Source: SZUA-584 sp964607965
GTDB taxonomy: Bacteria > Bacillota > Clostridia > Christensenellales > SZUA-584
Assembly (NCBI GenBank): GCA_964607965.1
Contig: CAZSMH010000004.1
Span: 1-46,036, forward strand
DNA length: 46,036 nucleotides
Direction of reading: 5' to 3'
The position numbers and the translations under genes were made by a program. The notes below the pieces were generated by a model that made no database searches, was not told the origin of the DNA, and saw only the letters and a list, made by a program, of their open reading frames with translations. Every line of letters begins with the position of its first letter. Position 1 is the first letter of the stretch. Positions 16,391 to 24,998 of the stretch are shown one piece after another.

Positions 16391-18754
16391 ATGAAAGCAA
16401 TTGTTATGGCGGGCGGGGGAGGCAAGCGCTTAAGACCATTAACTTGTAGCGTGCCAAAGCCGATGGTAAAGATACTGGACAGGCCGATGCTCGATTATAC
16501 TCTCGAGCATCTTTTTGCTCACGGATTTAGCGACGCCGCGCTGACGCTCGGGTTTTTGCCTGCGGTTATAACGGATTATTTCGAGCAGCACAAAATAAAC
16601 GGAATGAGTATTTCCTACTATATTGAAGACGTCCCGCTTGGTACGGCCGGCGGAGTAAAAAACGCCGCCCCGTTTGTAGACGGGACTTTTTTGGTTATAA
16701 GCGGAGACGCGCTTACAGACATAGACTTAACCAAAATGGCAGCGGAGCATAAGCAAAGCGGCGCCAAAGCTACTATAGCGCTTAAAAAAATGGGCAATCC
16801 GCAGGGCTACGGTATTGTGATAACCGACAAAGACGGATATGTGGAGCGGTTCGTGGAAAAACCCGGATGGGAGGACGTTTTTTCCGACGCCATAAACACA
16901 GGCATTTATATGCTGGAGCCGGAAGTGCTGGATTTAATACCGGACAAAAGGGCGTTTGATTTTGCCAAAGACTTATTTCCGCTGATGCTGAGAAATGGTA
17001 TGGCGATTTACGGGCATGTGACTGACGGCTATTGGTGCGATGTGGGCAGCATAGACAGTTACATCCGCGTACATGAGGAAATGCTGCGCGGCATGGTGAA
17101 AGCGAACATACTTGGCCGAAATATAAGCGGCGTATGGGTGGGTAAAGACGTGCGGCTGACAGACAACGCGCTTATTAAGCCGCCCGGATTTATAGGCTTA
17201 GGCGTTACGATAGGAGACGGAGCGAGAATAGGGAGCTATTGCTGCATAGGCGCTAAGTCTAATGTGGGAGCGTATTCCAGGCTTTCCCACTGCGTACTTC
17301 ACGAGGGCTCGCGCATAGGCAGGCATGCAAGGCTTAAAGGATGCGTAGTGGCTTCGGGCAGCGCCGTGGGTGAGAGGTGCAGCGTACATGAAGGAGCCGT
17401 AGTGGGCGAACACTGCCAGCTCGGGCAGGACAGCCGTGTTTCGCCGAGAGTGCGCATATGGCCGGACAAGAACATAGGGCTTGGAGCCTGTGCAAATGAA
17501 AACATTGTGTACGGATACGGCGAGCGCATGGGGCTTTTAGGCAGCGACGGATTTGCCGGAGATTTAGGGGTTGATTTAACGCCCTTAAAGCTCTCGCGGC
17601 TTTTCGGCGCGGTGGCGGAGTATATGTCGGGCAAATCTGTTGCGGTAAGCACGGACGGCTCTGAGGTATGCGAAGCAGCAGCCAAGCAGGCAGCCGGTAT
17701 GCTGACACTAAGCGGCGTTGATGTTTTTACACTGCACAGCGTGCAGCGGCCTTTGCTGGCGCTTTGCGCCGATGTGCTGGGAGCCGGGCTTTGCTTGACG
17801 CTGCGCACTCACAGAAACCGGCTTTATGCAGATATATTCGAACCGGATATATTCATGCTGAGCAAAGCGGCGCGCAGCAAAATAGAGGAGAAATATTTCA
17901 ATCAGGGCGAGACTCTGGCAAACAAAAACTGCGGCACCGAAACATGGGTGGGAGCCGCCGAAAACTTCTATGCTAATGCCGTTGCTAACAAAACCGACTG
18001 GAGTGCGGCAAAAAAAGCGCAGACGCGCGTTGCGATTATAGGACAGCGCAGTGTTGACGAACTGCTTGCCCGTGTACTTTTTGCGTGCGGCATTTTCTCA
18101 GTGCGATTGCACGGCAGCGAGACGTACAGCGTGGATGCCGATTTTGGAGTACGCTTAAACAGGGACGGAACGGTTAATTCGCTGCTTACTCCCAAGGGGC
18201 GGGTTTTAAACTCCGACGAGTGCAACATGGTATGGTATTATCTTATTTTCAGCAGCTTTAATAAAAACAGCATAAAACTCCCCAGTGGAGTTTTGCGCGG
18301 AGTGACTGCGCTTGCGGATATTTTCGGCATACAGTACAGCTTCTCGTCAGTTGAAGAATCGCTAAGAGAGCTTTCTTTAGACCAGCGGCGTCTGCTAAAT
18401 GACGGACTGTTTGCTGTATGCCGGCTTGCGGAGCATATTGCGCGTACCGGCGCAGCTATGGATGAACTGGCTGAGATGATTTCGCCGCCGCATGTAAGGA
18501 TAAAGGCGGTCAGGTGCGGGTTTGATGATATAGGACGCGTGATAAGCGCCGTATACGCAAAGGGCGGAGCGCACGCAAGCGAAGGGCTGCGCATTAATGT
18601 TGATAAAGGCAGCAGCTACATATGTCCGCATTCAACGCGCCCGTCTATACTGATACGCACGGAAGGCGATACAGAGGAATTTGCGCAAGAGCTTTGCATT
18701 ACATATACGGATATGGTGAAAAAGATAATTAATAAAAATAACGCGGATACTTAA
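16391..18754 (+). CDS. NDP-sugar pyrophosphorylase fused to a phosphomannomutase-like domain
   Basis: This is a 787-residue fusion. Residues 1 to about 235 are a nucleotidyltransferase: AGGGGKRLRPLT (NTP loop), VPKPMVKILDRPMLDY, SGDALTDID, GYGIVITDKDGYVERFVEKP. A left-handed beta-helix with hexapeptide-like repeats follows (about 245-375). The rest aligns in layout with phosphomannomutase/phosphoglucomutase, but the phosphoserine loop T-A-S-H-N-P is replaced by LRTHRN (471-476), and the metal-binding D-x-D-G-D-R is DADFGVR (582-588). The second half is thus probably not a working mutase. Similar long proteins in Gram-positives are named mannose-1-phosphate guanylyltransferase, but the sugar is not certain. 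The ATG at 16391 is seven bases after GGAG. A strong terminator follows. Confidence 0.85.
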   Translation: MKAIVMAGGGGKRLRPLTCSVPKPMVKILDRPMLDYTLEHLFAHGFSDAALTLGFLPAVITDYFEQHKINGMSISYYIEDVPLGTAGGVKNAAPFVDGTFLVISGDALTDIDLTKMAAEHKQSGAKATIALKKMGNPQGYGIVITDKDGYVERFVEKPGWEDVFSDAINTGIYMLEPEVLDLIPDKRAFDFAKDLFPLMLRNGMAIYGHVTDGYWCDVGSIDSYIRVHEEMLRGMVKANILGRNISGVWVGKDVRLTDNALIKPPGFIGLGVTIGDGARIGSYCCIGAKSNVGAYSRLSHCVLHEGSRIGRHARLKGCVVASGSAVGERCSVHEGAVVGEHCQLGQDSRVSPRVRIWPDKNIGLGACANENIVYGYGERMGLLGSDGFAGDLGVDLTPLKLSRLFGAVAEYMSGKSVAVSTDGSEVCEAAAKQAAGMLTLSGVDVFTLHSVQRPLLALCADVLGAGLCLTLRTHRNRLYADIFEPDIFMLSKAARSKIEEKYFNQGETLANKNCGTETWVGAAENFYANAVANKTDWSAAKKAQTRVAIIGQRSVDELLARVLFACGIFSVRLHGSETYSVDADFGVRLNRDGTVNSLLTPKGRVLNSDECNMVWYYLIFSSFNKNSIKLPSGVLRGVTALADIFGIQYSFSSVEESLRELSLDQRRLLNDGLFAVCRLAEHIARTGAAMDELAEMISPPHVRIKAVRCGFDDIGRVISAVYAKGGAHASEGLRINVDKGSSYICPHSTRPSILIRTEGDTEEFAQELCITYTDMVKKIINKNNADT

Positions 18755-18779
18755 AATCTGTAAAAATTGGAAGTGTTTC

Positions 18780-18807
18780 AGCCGAAAAATTCGCTTTCGG
18801 CTTTTTT
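18780..18807 (+). terminator. Strong intrinsic terminator
   Basis: The perfect 8-bp stem AGCCGAAA (18780-18787) / TTTCGGCT (18795-18802) has a 7-nt loop, then five Ts. It ends the nucleotidyltransferase transcript. Confidence 0.9.
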
Positions 18808-18840
18808 GTAATTTTACTTATATGGCATATATTTTGACGC

Positions 18841-18871
18841 TTGCCCAAAGACAGCATTTTTGTGGTATAAT
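18841..18871 (+). promoter_or_regulatory. Promoter of rnjA
   Basis: An extended -10 (TGG-TATAAT, 18863-18871) has a poor -35 candidate TTGCCC (18841-18846) 19 bases upstream. It lies about 90 bases before the rnjA start. Confidence 0.6.
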
Positions 18872-18961
18872 AAGCTGTCGTTTTAAATTTGAACGCTTAC
18901 GGCAGCGAAATTAAACATTTGTTTTTAATATATAATGCGTACATTAAGAGAGGAATAAGAC

Positions 18962-20626
18962 TTGACGAAGAAACAACAGAATATAAGGATAGTACCGCTG
19001 GGCGGAGTCGGCGAAATAGGCAAAAACATGTGGGTGATAGAGTACGGTGAACAGATGCTGATAATAGACTGCGGCTTCTGTTTTCCGCGGGAGGATATGC
19101 TCGGAGTAGATTATGTTATACCCGATATCACCTATCTTAAAAAGAATAAAGAAAAAATAAAGGCTGTTTTGATAACGCACGGACATGAAGACCATATAGG
19201 TGCGACGCCGTATCTGCTGCCTGAAATAGGCGCGCCTGTATACGGCACAGATTTAACGCTTGCGCTTATAGAGACAAAGCTGGCGGAACGCAAAATAGAA
19301 GGAGTTCAGTTTAACGTTATAAAACAGGGCGACAGTTTTTCCGCCGGAGTATTTAGAATTGAGGCTATACGTGTAACACACAGCATAGACGCCGCTCTCG
19401 GGTTCGCTATACACACGCCTGCGGGCATCATAGTTCATACGGGCGATTTTAAGGTGGACTATACCCCGGTTGACGGCAAAGTTATGGATTTGGCTAAATT
19501 TGCGCAGCTTGGGGGCAAAGGCGTGTTGGCGATGCTTTCGGACAGCACGAATGCTGAAAGCCCCGGATTTACGATGACGGAGAGCAGAATCGGGGATACT
19601 TTTGAAAGCTATTTTAAAAAAGCTACCGGACGCATAATAGTGGCGACATTTGCATCTAATATCCATCGACTTCAGCAGGTTGTAAGCGCATCGAAACGAT
19701 ACGGACGCAAGGTGTGCTTAACCGGGCGAAGCATGGAAAAAATCGCAAAGGTGGCCAAAGAGCTGGGATATCTTAAGCTTGACGAGGGTATACTCGTTGA
19801 GCCGGAAGAGCTGGAAAAACTCAAAAATAATAAAATAGCTATACTGACTACGGGCAGCCAGGGTGAGCCTATGTCCGGTCTTGTACGTATGGCAGCGGGA
19901 GAGCATAGAAAGCTCGAGATGATTCCCGGAGATACCGTTATAATATCGGCATCTCCTATACCCGGCAACGAACGTTATGTTTCCGACGTTATAAACATGC
20001 TGTACCGCAGGGGCGCAAATGTAATAAACGAGGGCATTGCCGATGTTCATGTTTCCGGGCATGCTTGCGAGGAAGAACTAAAGCTGGTGCTCTCGCTTGT
20101 CAAGCCAAAATATTTTATACCTATGCACGGTGAATACAGGCATCTTTACCGCCACGCGGCGATTGCTGAAAGCATCGGCATAAAGAAAAGCCATATTTTT
20201 ATTCCCGAGATCGGCAAGGTAATAGAAATAGGCAGGAAGTTTGCATCGATGAGCGAGACGGTGCCGTCGGGAAGCGTAATAATCGACGGTTCCGGGGTAG
20301 GCGATGTTGGAAATGTTGTTCTGCGGGACAGGAAGCTGCTGTCTCAGGACGGCTTATTTATAGTTGTGGTATCGCTGTCTGCGGAAACGGGCGCACTTAT
20401 ATCGGGTCCGGAAATAATATCGCGCGGCTTCGTTTATATGCGCGAATCCGCAGATCTCCTTGAAACTGCCCGAAACGTTGTTATCAGCGTTGTGGAAGGA
20501 TGCGCTAAAAACAAAATTACAGAATGGACAACCATAAAGGGGCGGATAAAGAAAGCGCTGCGGGGTTTTCTTTATGAAAGCACAAAACGCAACCCTATGA
20601 TACTGCCTGTTATCATCGACATATAA
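18962..20626 (+). CDS. rnjA: Ribonuclease J
   Basis: This 554-residue metallo-beta-lactamase/beta-CASP nuclease is the main 5'-3' exonuclease and endonuclease of RNA decay in Firmicutes. It shows VPLGGVGEIGKNMWVIEYG, the zinc motif HGHEDH (73-78), HTGDFKVDYTPVDG, and the beta-CASP motifs SDSTNAESPGFTMTE, ATFASNIHRLQQV and PGNERYVSDVINMLYRRGA, with HVSGHACEEELKLVL and PMHGEYRHLYRHA. The TTG start is placed eight bases after AGAGAGG, and the protein then begins MTKKQQNIRIVPLGG as expected. The gene leads a run with ylbF and mltG on short gaps. Confidence 0.95.
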   Translation: MTKKQQNIRIVPLGGVGEIGKNMWVIEYGEQMLIIDCGFCFPREDMLGVDYVIPDITYLKKNKEKIKAVLITHGHEDHIGATPYLLPEIGAPVYGTDLTLALIETKLAERKIEGVQFNVIKQGDSFSAGVFRIEAIRVTHSIDAALGFAIHTPAGIIVHTGDFKVDYTPVDGKVMDLAKFAQLGGKGVLAMLSDSTNAESPGFTMTESRIGDTFESYFKKATGRIIVATFASNIHRLQQVVSASKRYGRKVCLTGRSMEKIAKVAKELGYLKLDEGILVEPEELEKLKNNKIAILTTGSQGEPMSGLVRMAAGEHRKLEMIPGDTVIISASPIPGNERYVSDVINMLYRRGANVINEGIADVHVSGHACEEELKLVLSLVKPKYFIPMHGEYRHLYRHAAIAESIGIKKSHIFIPEIGKVIEIGRKFASMSETVPSGSVIIDGSGVGDVGNVVLRDRKLLSQDGLFIVVVSLSAETGALISGPEIISRGFVYMRESADLLETARNVVISVVEGCAKNKITEWTTIKGRIKKALRGFLYESTKRNPMILPVIIDI

Positions 20627-20654
20627 GAACTATATTTTGGAAGGAGTGTAGGTT

Positions 20655-21002
20655 ATGCTGGTATATGACAAAGCGCATGAACTCGCGAACGAACTTAAAA
20701 AGTGTCCTGAGTATAGTGAATACAAAAGGCTCAAGGACGCGGTAACAGCCGATGAAAAAACAAAGGCGCTGCTTGCCGATTATAAAAAGCTTCAGCTTGA
20801 GGCGCAGGCAGGGTATATCTCCGGCAAGGAGATGCCGGAAGAAACAATGGACAGACTGAAAAAGCTCGGGGAAGTGCTTGCTTTCAATAAAGACGTGACA
20901 GATTTTTTTGCGGCGGAATACCGCTTCCAGACACTTGTGGGAGACATATATAAGATACTTGGCAATGCATGCGACCTGGGGTTTGATTTATTCCCCGAAT
21001 AA
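20655..21002 (+). CDS. ylbF: YlbF/YmcA family protein
   Basis: This 115-residue all-helical protein belongs to the Com_YlbF family. Matching features are MLVYDKAHELANELKKCPEYSEYKRLKDAV, the central ADEKTKALLADYKKLQLEAQ and the C-terminal FFAAEYRFQTLVGDIYKIL. In Bacillus, YlbF works with YmcA and YaaT in a complex that steers RNase Y and affects competence, biofilm and sporulation. Its place directly after the RNase J gene fits an RNA-decay role. GGAAGGAG precedes the ATG; nine bases separate it from mltG. A bound iron-sulfur cluster is reported for the Bacillus complex, but I make no such claim here. Confidence 0.88.
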   Translation: MLVYDKAHELANELKKCPEYSEYKRLKDAVTADEKTKALLADYKKLQLEAQAGYISGKEMPEETMDRLKKLGEVLAFNKDVTDFFAAEYRFQTLVGDIYKILGNACDLGFDLFPE

Positions 21003-21011
21003 GGAAGGGTT

Positions 21012-22247
21012 ATGGCTAAGGACAATAACAACTGGATTGACGATATCGGCTCCGAGACGCGCGCGTTTTCGTTAAACGGGGCGGCAAGCGAACCCCTTGA
21101 GAAATGCGAGGAGCGCGGCTCGTTAAAGGAAATGCCGGTAGGTATAATGGCATGGCGCCTAACGCGCCCTTTGCTTATATTGATTGTAAGCGTTGTGCTG
21201 GTTGCAATGATCGGTACTTTTGTTTACAACTATATTGACCAGAACTATTTTATGCCGGTATCAGACGATACGGAAACCAAACACATTGAAATAAGAGCAG
21301 GTTCCTCCCTGTCAAAAATTGCCATGCTGCTGTACGAAGAAGGCATAATCCGCAATAAGTTTGTATTTCAGCTGTACGTTGATTTAAACGATATGTCCTC
21401 AAAACTAAAAGCCGGCCGCTACGATTTGTCTCCCAGCATGACGATGGAGCAGATTGCGGCAATATTAATTGAGGGCGACGGAGGACGTCAAACAAAAACC
21501 TTAACGTTTACCGAAGGCTCGTCCGTAGAGTCTATAGCACAAAAACTGGTAGCCGAAGGGTTATTGGACGGAAAAAAGCACAAAGAGTTCCTTGACTTGT
21601 GCAACGATGCGGGTGCTTTTTCGGATTATGATTTTATTGCGGAGTTATCCGGCAAGACGGCAGAAGGGCGTAAATACCTGCTGGAAGGCTATCTCTTCCC
21701 GGACACTTACGAGTTTTACACTGACGCGGAGCCTAAGGATATAATAAATAGGCTGCTTGGCCAGTTTGACAATGTGTTTACTGTTGCTTTTGAAGACAGG
21801 GCAAAAGAGCTTGGTTTGAGCATACACGAAGCGGTAACGCTTGCATCTATAGTAGAATGGGAAGCGCTGCCGAAAGATTATAAAAAGGTTTCGTCTGTGT
21901 TCTACAACCGTATAGAAGATAAGATGCGCCTGGATTCGTGCGCTACGCTGGCATATGTAACGGGCGAAAGAAAGCTTCAGTATACGGCGGAGGAGCGTAA
22001 TATTGATTCTCCGTACAATACATATAAGCTGACAGGACTGCCGATAGGTCCGGTAGGCAACCCCGGGCAGAAGGCTATTGAAGCTGCACTTTATCCTGAC
22101 GAGGAATTTATTAAGGAAGGATATCTGTATTTCTGCAACAAAGACCCCGATACAGGTGAGCTGGCGTTCGCAAAAACAAGGAAAGAACACGAGAAAAACG
22201 TTGAAGAATATTCGCCTCTCTGGAACAAAACCAATGGCAAAGATTGA
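21012..22247 (+). CDS. mltG: Endolytic murein transglycosylase MltG
   Basis: This 411-residue membrane-anchored enzyme cuts nascent peptidoglycan strands. A cytoplasmic N-terminus of about 45 residues precedes one TM helix (about 46-70). The LysM-like subdomain (IEIRAGSSLSKIAMLLYEEGIIRN) follows, then the YceG catalytic region: LEGYLFPDTYEF, LASIVEWEA with the catalytic Glu (Glu282), LDSCATLAYVTG and SPYNTYKLTGLPIGPVGNPG. The usual Lys after the catalytic Glu is Trp here (VEWEA rather than VEKEA). GGAAGGG precedes the ATG. The 3' end overlaps the U32 gene by 14 bases, matching the yrrL-yrrN/O neighbourhood of Bacillus. Confidence 0.94.
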   Translation: MAKDNNNWIDDIGSETRAFSLNGAASEPLEKCEERGSLKEMPVGIMAWRLTRPLLILIVSVVLVAMIGTFVYNYIDQNYFMPVSDDTETKHIEIRAGSSLSKIAMLLYEEGIIRNKFVFQLYVDLNDMSSKLKAGRYDLSPSMTMEQIAAILIEGDGGRQTKTLTFTEGSSVESIAQKLVAEGLLDGKKHKEFLDLCNDAGAFSDYDFIAELSGKTAEGRKYLLEGYLFPDTYEFYTDAEPKDIINRLLGQFDNVFTVAFEDRAKELGLSIHEAVTLASIVEWEALPKDYKKVSSVFYNRIEDKMRLDSCATLAYVTGERKLQYTAEERNIDSPYNTYKLTGLPIGPVGNPGQKAIEAALYPDEEFIKEGYLYFCNKDPDTGELAFAKTRKEHEKNVEEYSPLWNKTNGKD

Positions 22248-23448
22248 GCTGCTTGCACCGGCAGGCAGCCTTGAAAGCCTGCATTCCGCGGCCGACTTCG
22301 GTGCTGACGCCGTTTACGTTGCCGGCAAGGCATACGGAATGCGCGCCTTTGCGGAAAACTTTACTCTTGACGGTTTAAAGGAGGCGGCAGTTTATCTGCA
22401 CGGCATGGGGAAAAAGCTGTACGTTACTCTCAACGCCGTATTTCATCAGCACGATTTTTTGGGGCTTGACGACTATATATCGTTCCTTTCGGAAGCGGGA
22501 GCAGATGCCCTTATAGTATCAGACCCGGGGGTGCTTAGCGCCGTAAAACGTATAGCTCCTGATATGCCAGTACATATAAGCACGCAGGCCAGCACCAGCA
22601 ACGCCCACAGCGCCAGGTTTTGGTACGAGCAAGGCGCAAGCCGCGTGATACTGGCACGGGAGCTTTCTCTTGATGAGATTGCCGATATACGTGCAAATAC
22701 GCCTAAGGCTCTTGAACTTGAAGCGTTTGTTCACGGATCGATGTGCGTGGCGTATTCGGGAAGGTGCCTTTTAAGCAGCGTCACAACGGGGCGCAGCGGC
22801 AATAAAGGAGCATGTGCTCAGCCTTGCCGGTGGGAATACTACATATACGAAAAGGGTTTAAAAGGCGAATATTTCCCGGTTCTTTCGGACGATAAGGGCA
22901 CGTATGTGCTAAACTCCAGAGATTTATGCATGATTGAGCATCTAGGCGCGATTATAGATGCAGGGATTACTTCGCTTAAAATAGAAGGGCGGATGAAATC
23001 GGCATATTATGTAGCCTGCGTAACGCGCGCTTACCGAAAAGCGCTTGACGATATTACTGCAGGACTTCCGTTTGACGAAAGCCTGCTGGAAGAAGTAAGC
23101 AAGGCGGGCAGCCGTTCCTTTACAACCGGTTTTTATTTTGGGAATCCGCGTGATGCGGGACAGGATACGCAGCGTGGAACGGCGGTCCGTACGCACGATT
23201 TTGCAGGAGTGGTAAAACAGCCTCCCGACAGCGGCGGGTGGGCGCTGGTGCAGCAGCGCGGTAAGTTCTGCGTGGGCGATACGCTTGAAGTGCTCTCACC
23301 GCGCGGTTACGGCTGCTTTGTTGTTGCCGGTATCCGTTCGGAGACGGGGGAGATGCGCGAAAGCGCGCCGCATCCTATGGAAGCTGTTTATGTAAACTGT
23401 GATTACAATCTTAACGCGGGAGATATGCTGCGCAGGAAGAATAACTAA
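22234..23448 (+). CDS. U32-family protein (peptidase U32; likely RNA hydroxylation, TrhP/RlhA-like)
   Basis: This 404-residue protein has the family start IELLAPAGSLESLHSAADFGADAVYVAG and the signature FVHGSMCVAYSGRCLLSSVTTGRSGNKGACAQPCRWEY. That signature contains the conserved Cys residues now thought to bind an iron-sulfur cluster. Members of this family hydroxylate RNA: RlhA in 23S rRNA, TrhP at tRNA U34. In Bacillus the TrhP genes (yrrN, yrrO) lie just downstream of mltG (yrrL), so the position supports a tRNA role. I start at the ATG at 22234, inside the mltG 3' end; the frame upstream is non-homologous. The tRNA methyltransferase TrmR, which lies between these genes in Bacillus, is missing here. 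Confidence 0.88.
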   Translation: MAKIELLAPAGSLESLHSAADFGADAVYVAGKAYGMRAFAENFTLDGLKEAAVYLHGMGKKLYVTLNAVFHQHDFLGLDDYISFLSEAGADALIVSDPGVLSAVKRIAPDMPVHISTQASTSNAHSARFWYEQGASRVILARELSLDEIADIRANTPKALELEAFVHGSMCVAYSGRCLLSSVTTGRSGNKGACAQPCRWEYYIYEKGLKGEYFPVLSDDKGTYVLNSRDLCMIEHLGAIIDAGITSLKIEGRMKSAYYVACVTRAYRKALDDITAGLPFDESLLEEVSKAGSRSFTTGFYFGNPRDAGQDTQRGTAVRTHDFAGVVKQPPDSGGWALVQQRGKFCVGDTLEVLSPRGYGCFVVAGIRSETGEMRESAPHPMEAVYVNCDYNLNAGDMLRRKNN

Positions 23449-23477
23449 CCATAATTAGCTAAAACGGAGGGTGGCAT

Positions 23478-24029
23478 ATGCTCAAACACAAGGATTGTAT
23501 ACACACATATACAAAGCGCGTGTTCGATCCGTTCAAGATAAGCCTTGAAGATATATATATTGAGGATATTGCACACTCGCTTTCTATGACTGTGCGTGCC
23601 AACGGGCACATTAAGCATTTCTATTCTGTGGCGCAGCACGCGATAGACTGCGTTAATGAGGCAAGAGCAAGAAAGCACAGCCCAAGGATACAGCTTGCAT
23701 GTTTGCTGCACGATGCTTCGGAATGCTACATAGCGGATATACCCCGCCCGGTAAAACACCGCCTTAACGGATACGCGCAGATAGAGAAAAAAATAAGCGA
23801 AGTTGTGTATTCTGCATACGGCATAGGCGATTTAACAGAAGACGAGCAGCGCGCCGTAGCTGATATAGACGATGCGCTGCTTTATCACGAGTTTCTCTGT
23901 CTTACGGATTTGGCGCTGTTCGAATCAGAGCCAAAGCTTTTAGGTTGCCATAGTTTTGAATACGAAGAAATGCATAACGTGAAAGCTAAGTTCATCGCTG
24001 CATTTAATCAGCTTGTAAAACAGCTTTAA
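23478..24029 (+). CDS. HD-domain phosphohydrolase (YfbR/COG1896-like)
   Basis: This 183-residue soluble protein has the motif order of HD phosphohydrolases. FYSVAQHAI supplies the first His, LLHDASECYIADIPRPVKHRL the His-Asp pair and following acidic residues, and ADIDDALLYHEFL the last Asp. The N-terminal TYTKRVFDPFKISLEDIYIEDIAHSLS and the ADIPRPVK segment occur in small bacterial and phage HD hydrolases thought to act on nucleotides. The exact substrate cannot be told. AACGGAGGG precedes the ATG. It converges on the lipoprotein gene, with only 15 bases between their stops and no obvious terminator. Confidence 0.82.
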   Translation: MLKHKDCIHTYTKRVFDPFKISLEDIYIEDIAHSLSMTVRANGHIKHFYSVAQHAIDCVNEARARKHSPRIQLACLLHDASECYIADIPRPVKHRLNGYAQIEKKISEVVYSAYGIGDLTEDEQRAVADIDDALLYHEFLCLTDLALFESEPKLLGCHSFEYEEMHNVKAKFIAAFNQLVKQL

Positions 24030-24044
24030 GGACAGCCATTATTT

Positions 24045-24698
24045 TTAAGGCCAGTATACCTGCTCTACGCAGACAACCTCTCCGTCAGTTACCGTTATAT
24101 AATAAAAGTATTCGTCCGTTATAAGAGACGGGTTTAGATGATACAGATTATAAAAATCTTCAAGTGTTGCATCTGCTGGAACAGCGCCTTCCACTTTTGT
24201 TCCATCGGGGTTAAACATCAGCTTTAGCTGTGTTTCGCGCAAATCTATAGCGCGCAGCTGCGGGTTTGTATTTTTCTCTACAAATTCTGAATCGGCGAAG
24301 TTATCCACTAGCTCCTGCGCATCGGCCAGCGCGGAACCTGTTTCGACAAGAAATTCAACAGCTTCGTTGCCCTTGAGCATATCGAAATAGTCAAAATCGG
24401 CGAAGCCGCGCGCGGGGTCGCATGATACAAGGTGAGCATAACTCGAATACATCCGCGGACCGGTCGGCGCTGTAGACTCAGCGGGAGATTCGTCCGGTTC
24501 TGTAACCGCGGAGGCGCCCGGCTCTGTGGCTGCCGAAGAGACGCTCGGCGCTGCAATGCCTGTTTGTTCGCCTGACAGCGTTTGTGTTGGCTCTTCGCCC
24601 GGAACTTCCGGCAGCTTGGTATAAGTTATAGGCGCGGGGGTACACGCAGAAAACAGTAATATATAAATACACAGCATCAAGACAATTATTTTTTTCAT
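24045..24698 (-). CDS. Lipoprotein of unknown function
   Basis: This 217-residue protein begins with a signal peptide and lipobox LFSAC (lipidated Cys about residue 19). A linker of about 60 residues rich in Pro, Glu, Ser, Thr and Ala follows. The globular part of about 135 residues begins near MYSSYAHLVSCDPARGFADFDYFDML and ends in TVTDGEVVCVEQVYWP. I recognise no domain. The C-terminal half contains a pattern (QLKLMFNPDGTKVEG, then SLITDEYFYYITVTDGEVVCVEQVY) that suggests a small beta-rich module. It is secreted and membrane-anchored. AAGGAGTG precedes the ATG. It stands alone on the minus strand, 72 bases downstream of the TfoX-like gene, and could share its transcript. Confidence 0.75.
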   Translation of the reverse strand: MKKIIVLMLCIYILLFSACTPAPITYTKLPEVPGEEPTQTLSGEQTGIAAPSVSSAATEPGASAVTEPDESPAESTAPTGPRMYSSYAHLVSCDPARGFADFDYFDMLKGNEAVEFLVETGSALADAQELVDNFADSEFVEKNTNPQLRAIDLRETQLKLMFNPDGTKVEGAVPADATLEDFYNLYHLNPSLITDEYFYYITVTDGEVVCVEQVYWP

Positions 24699-24770
24699 AT
24701 ACGCACTCCTTAATCCGTATCTGTAGTGGTTTTCATAATAAGCACGCAGGATTTTTATATTTATATGCAG

Positions 24771-24998
24771 TTACAGGCAGGTATACTGCATATCCTTACA
24801 AAGACAAAACATTTTGCAGTAGAAAATGCAGTTAAAGTGAGCGGAAAAAAGACACGCATCCGGGAAAGCTGTTTTAAGCATTATAAACGCCTGCTTGTAT
24901 CCTGACCTTATTAGTTGCTCTGCAGTAGAAATTCCAACGGTACAAAGGCGGTTTGCCAGCACAGGCCCGATGCCGGGCAGAGATTCAAGCGCGCTCAC
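24771..24998 (-). CDS. TfoX C-terminal-domain-like protein, C-terminus possibly frameshifted
   Basis: At 75 residues, the first 45 (SALESLPGIGPVLANRLCTVGISTAEQL) match the helix-hairpin-helix TfoX/Sxy C-terminal domain, which often stands alone in Firmicutes. Family members continue past the AC(I/L) position with a pattern like LxxLEGAIQGxRW. Here the frame instead gives a Cys- and Phe-rich tail with no resemblance. The change falls at a run of six Ts, so a one-base indel (real or an assembly error) is possible. The GTG start overlaps the flavodoxin stop (GTGA), showing translational coupling. Function is unknown: TfoX in Proteobacteria activates competence genes, but these short forms are not studied. 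Confidence 0.65.
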   Translation of the reverse strand: MSALESLPGIGPVLANRLCTVGISTAEQLIRSGYKQAFIMLKTAFPDACLFSAHFNCIFYCKMFCLCKDMQYTCL

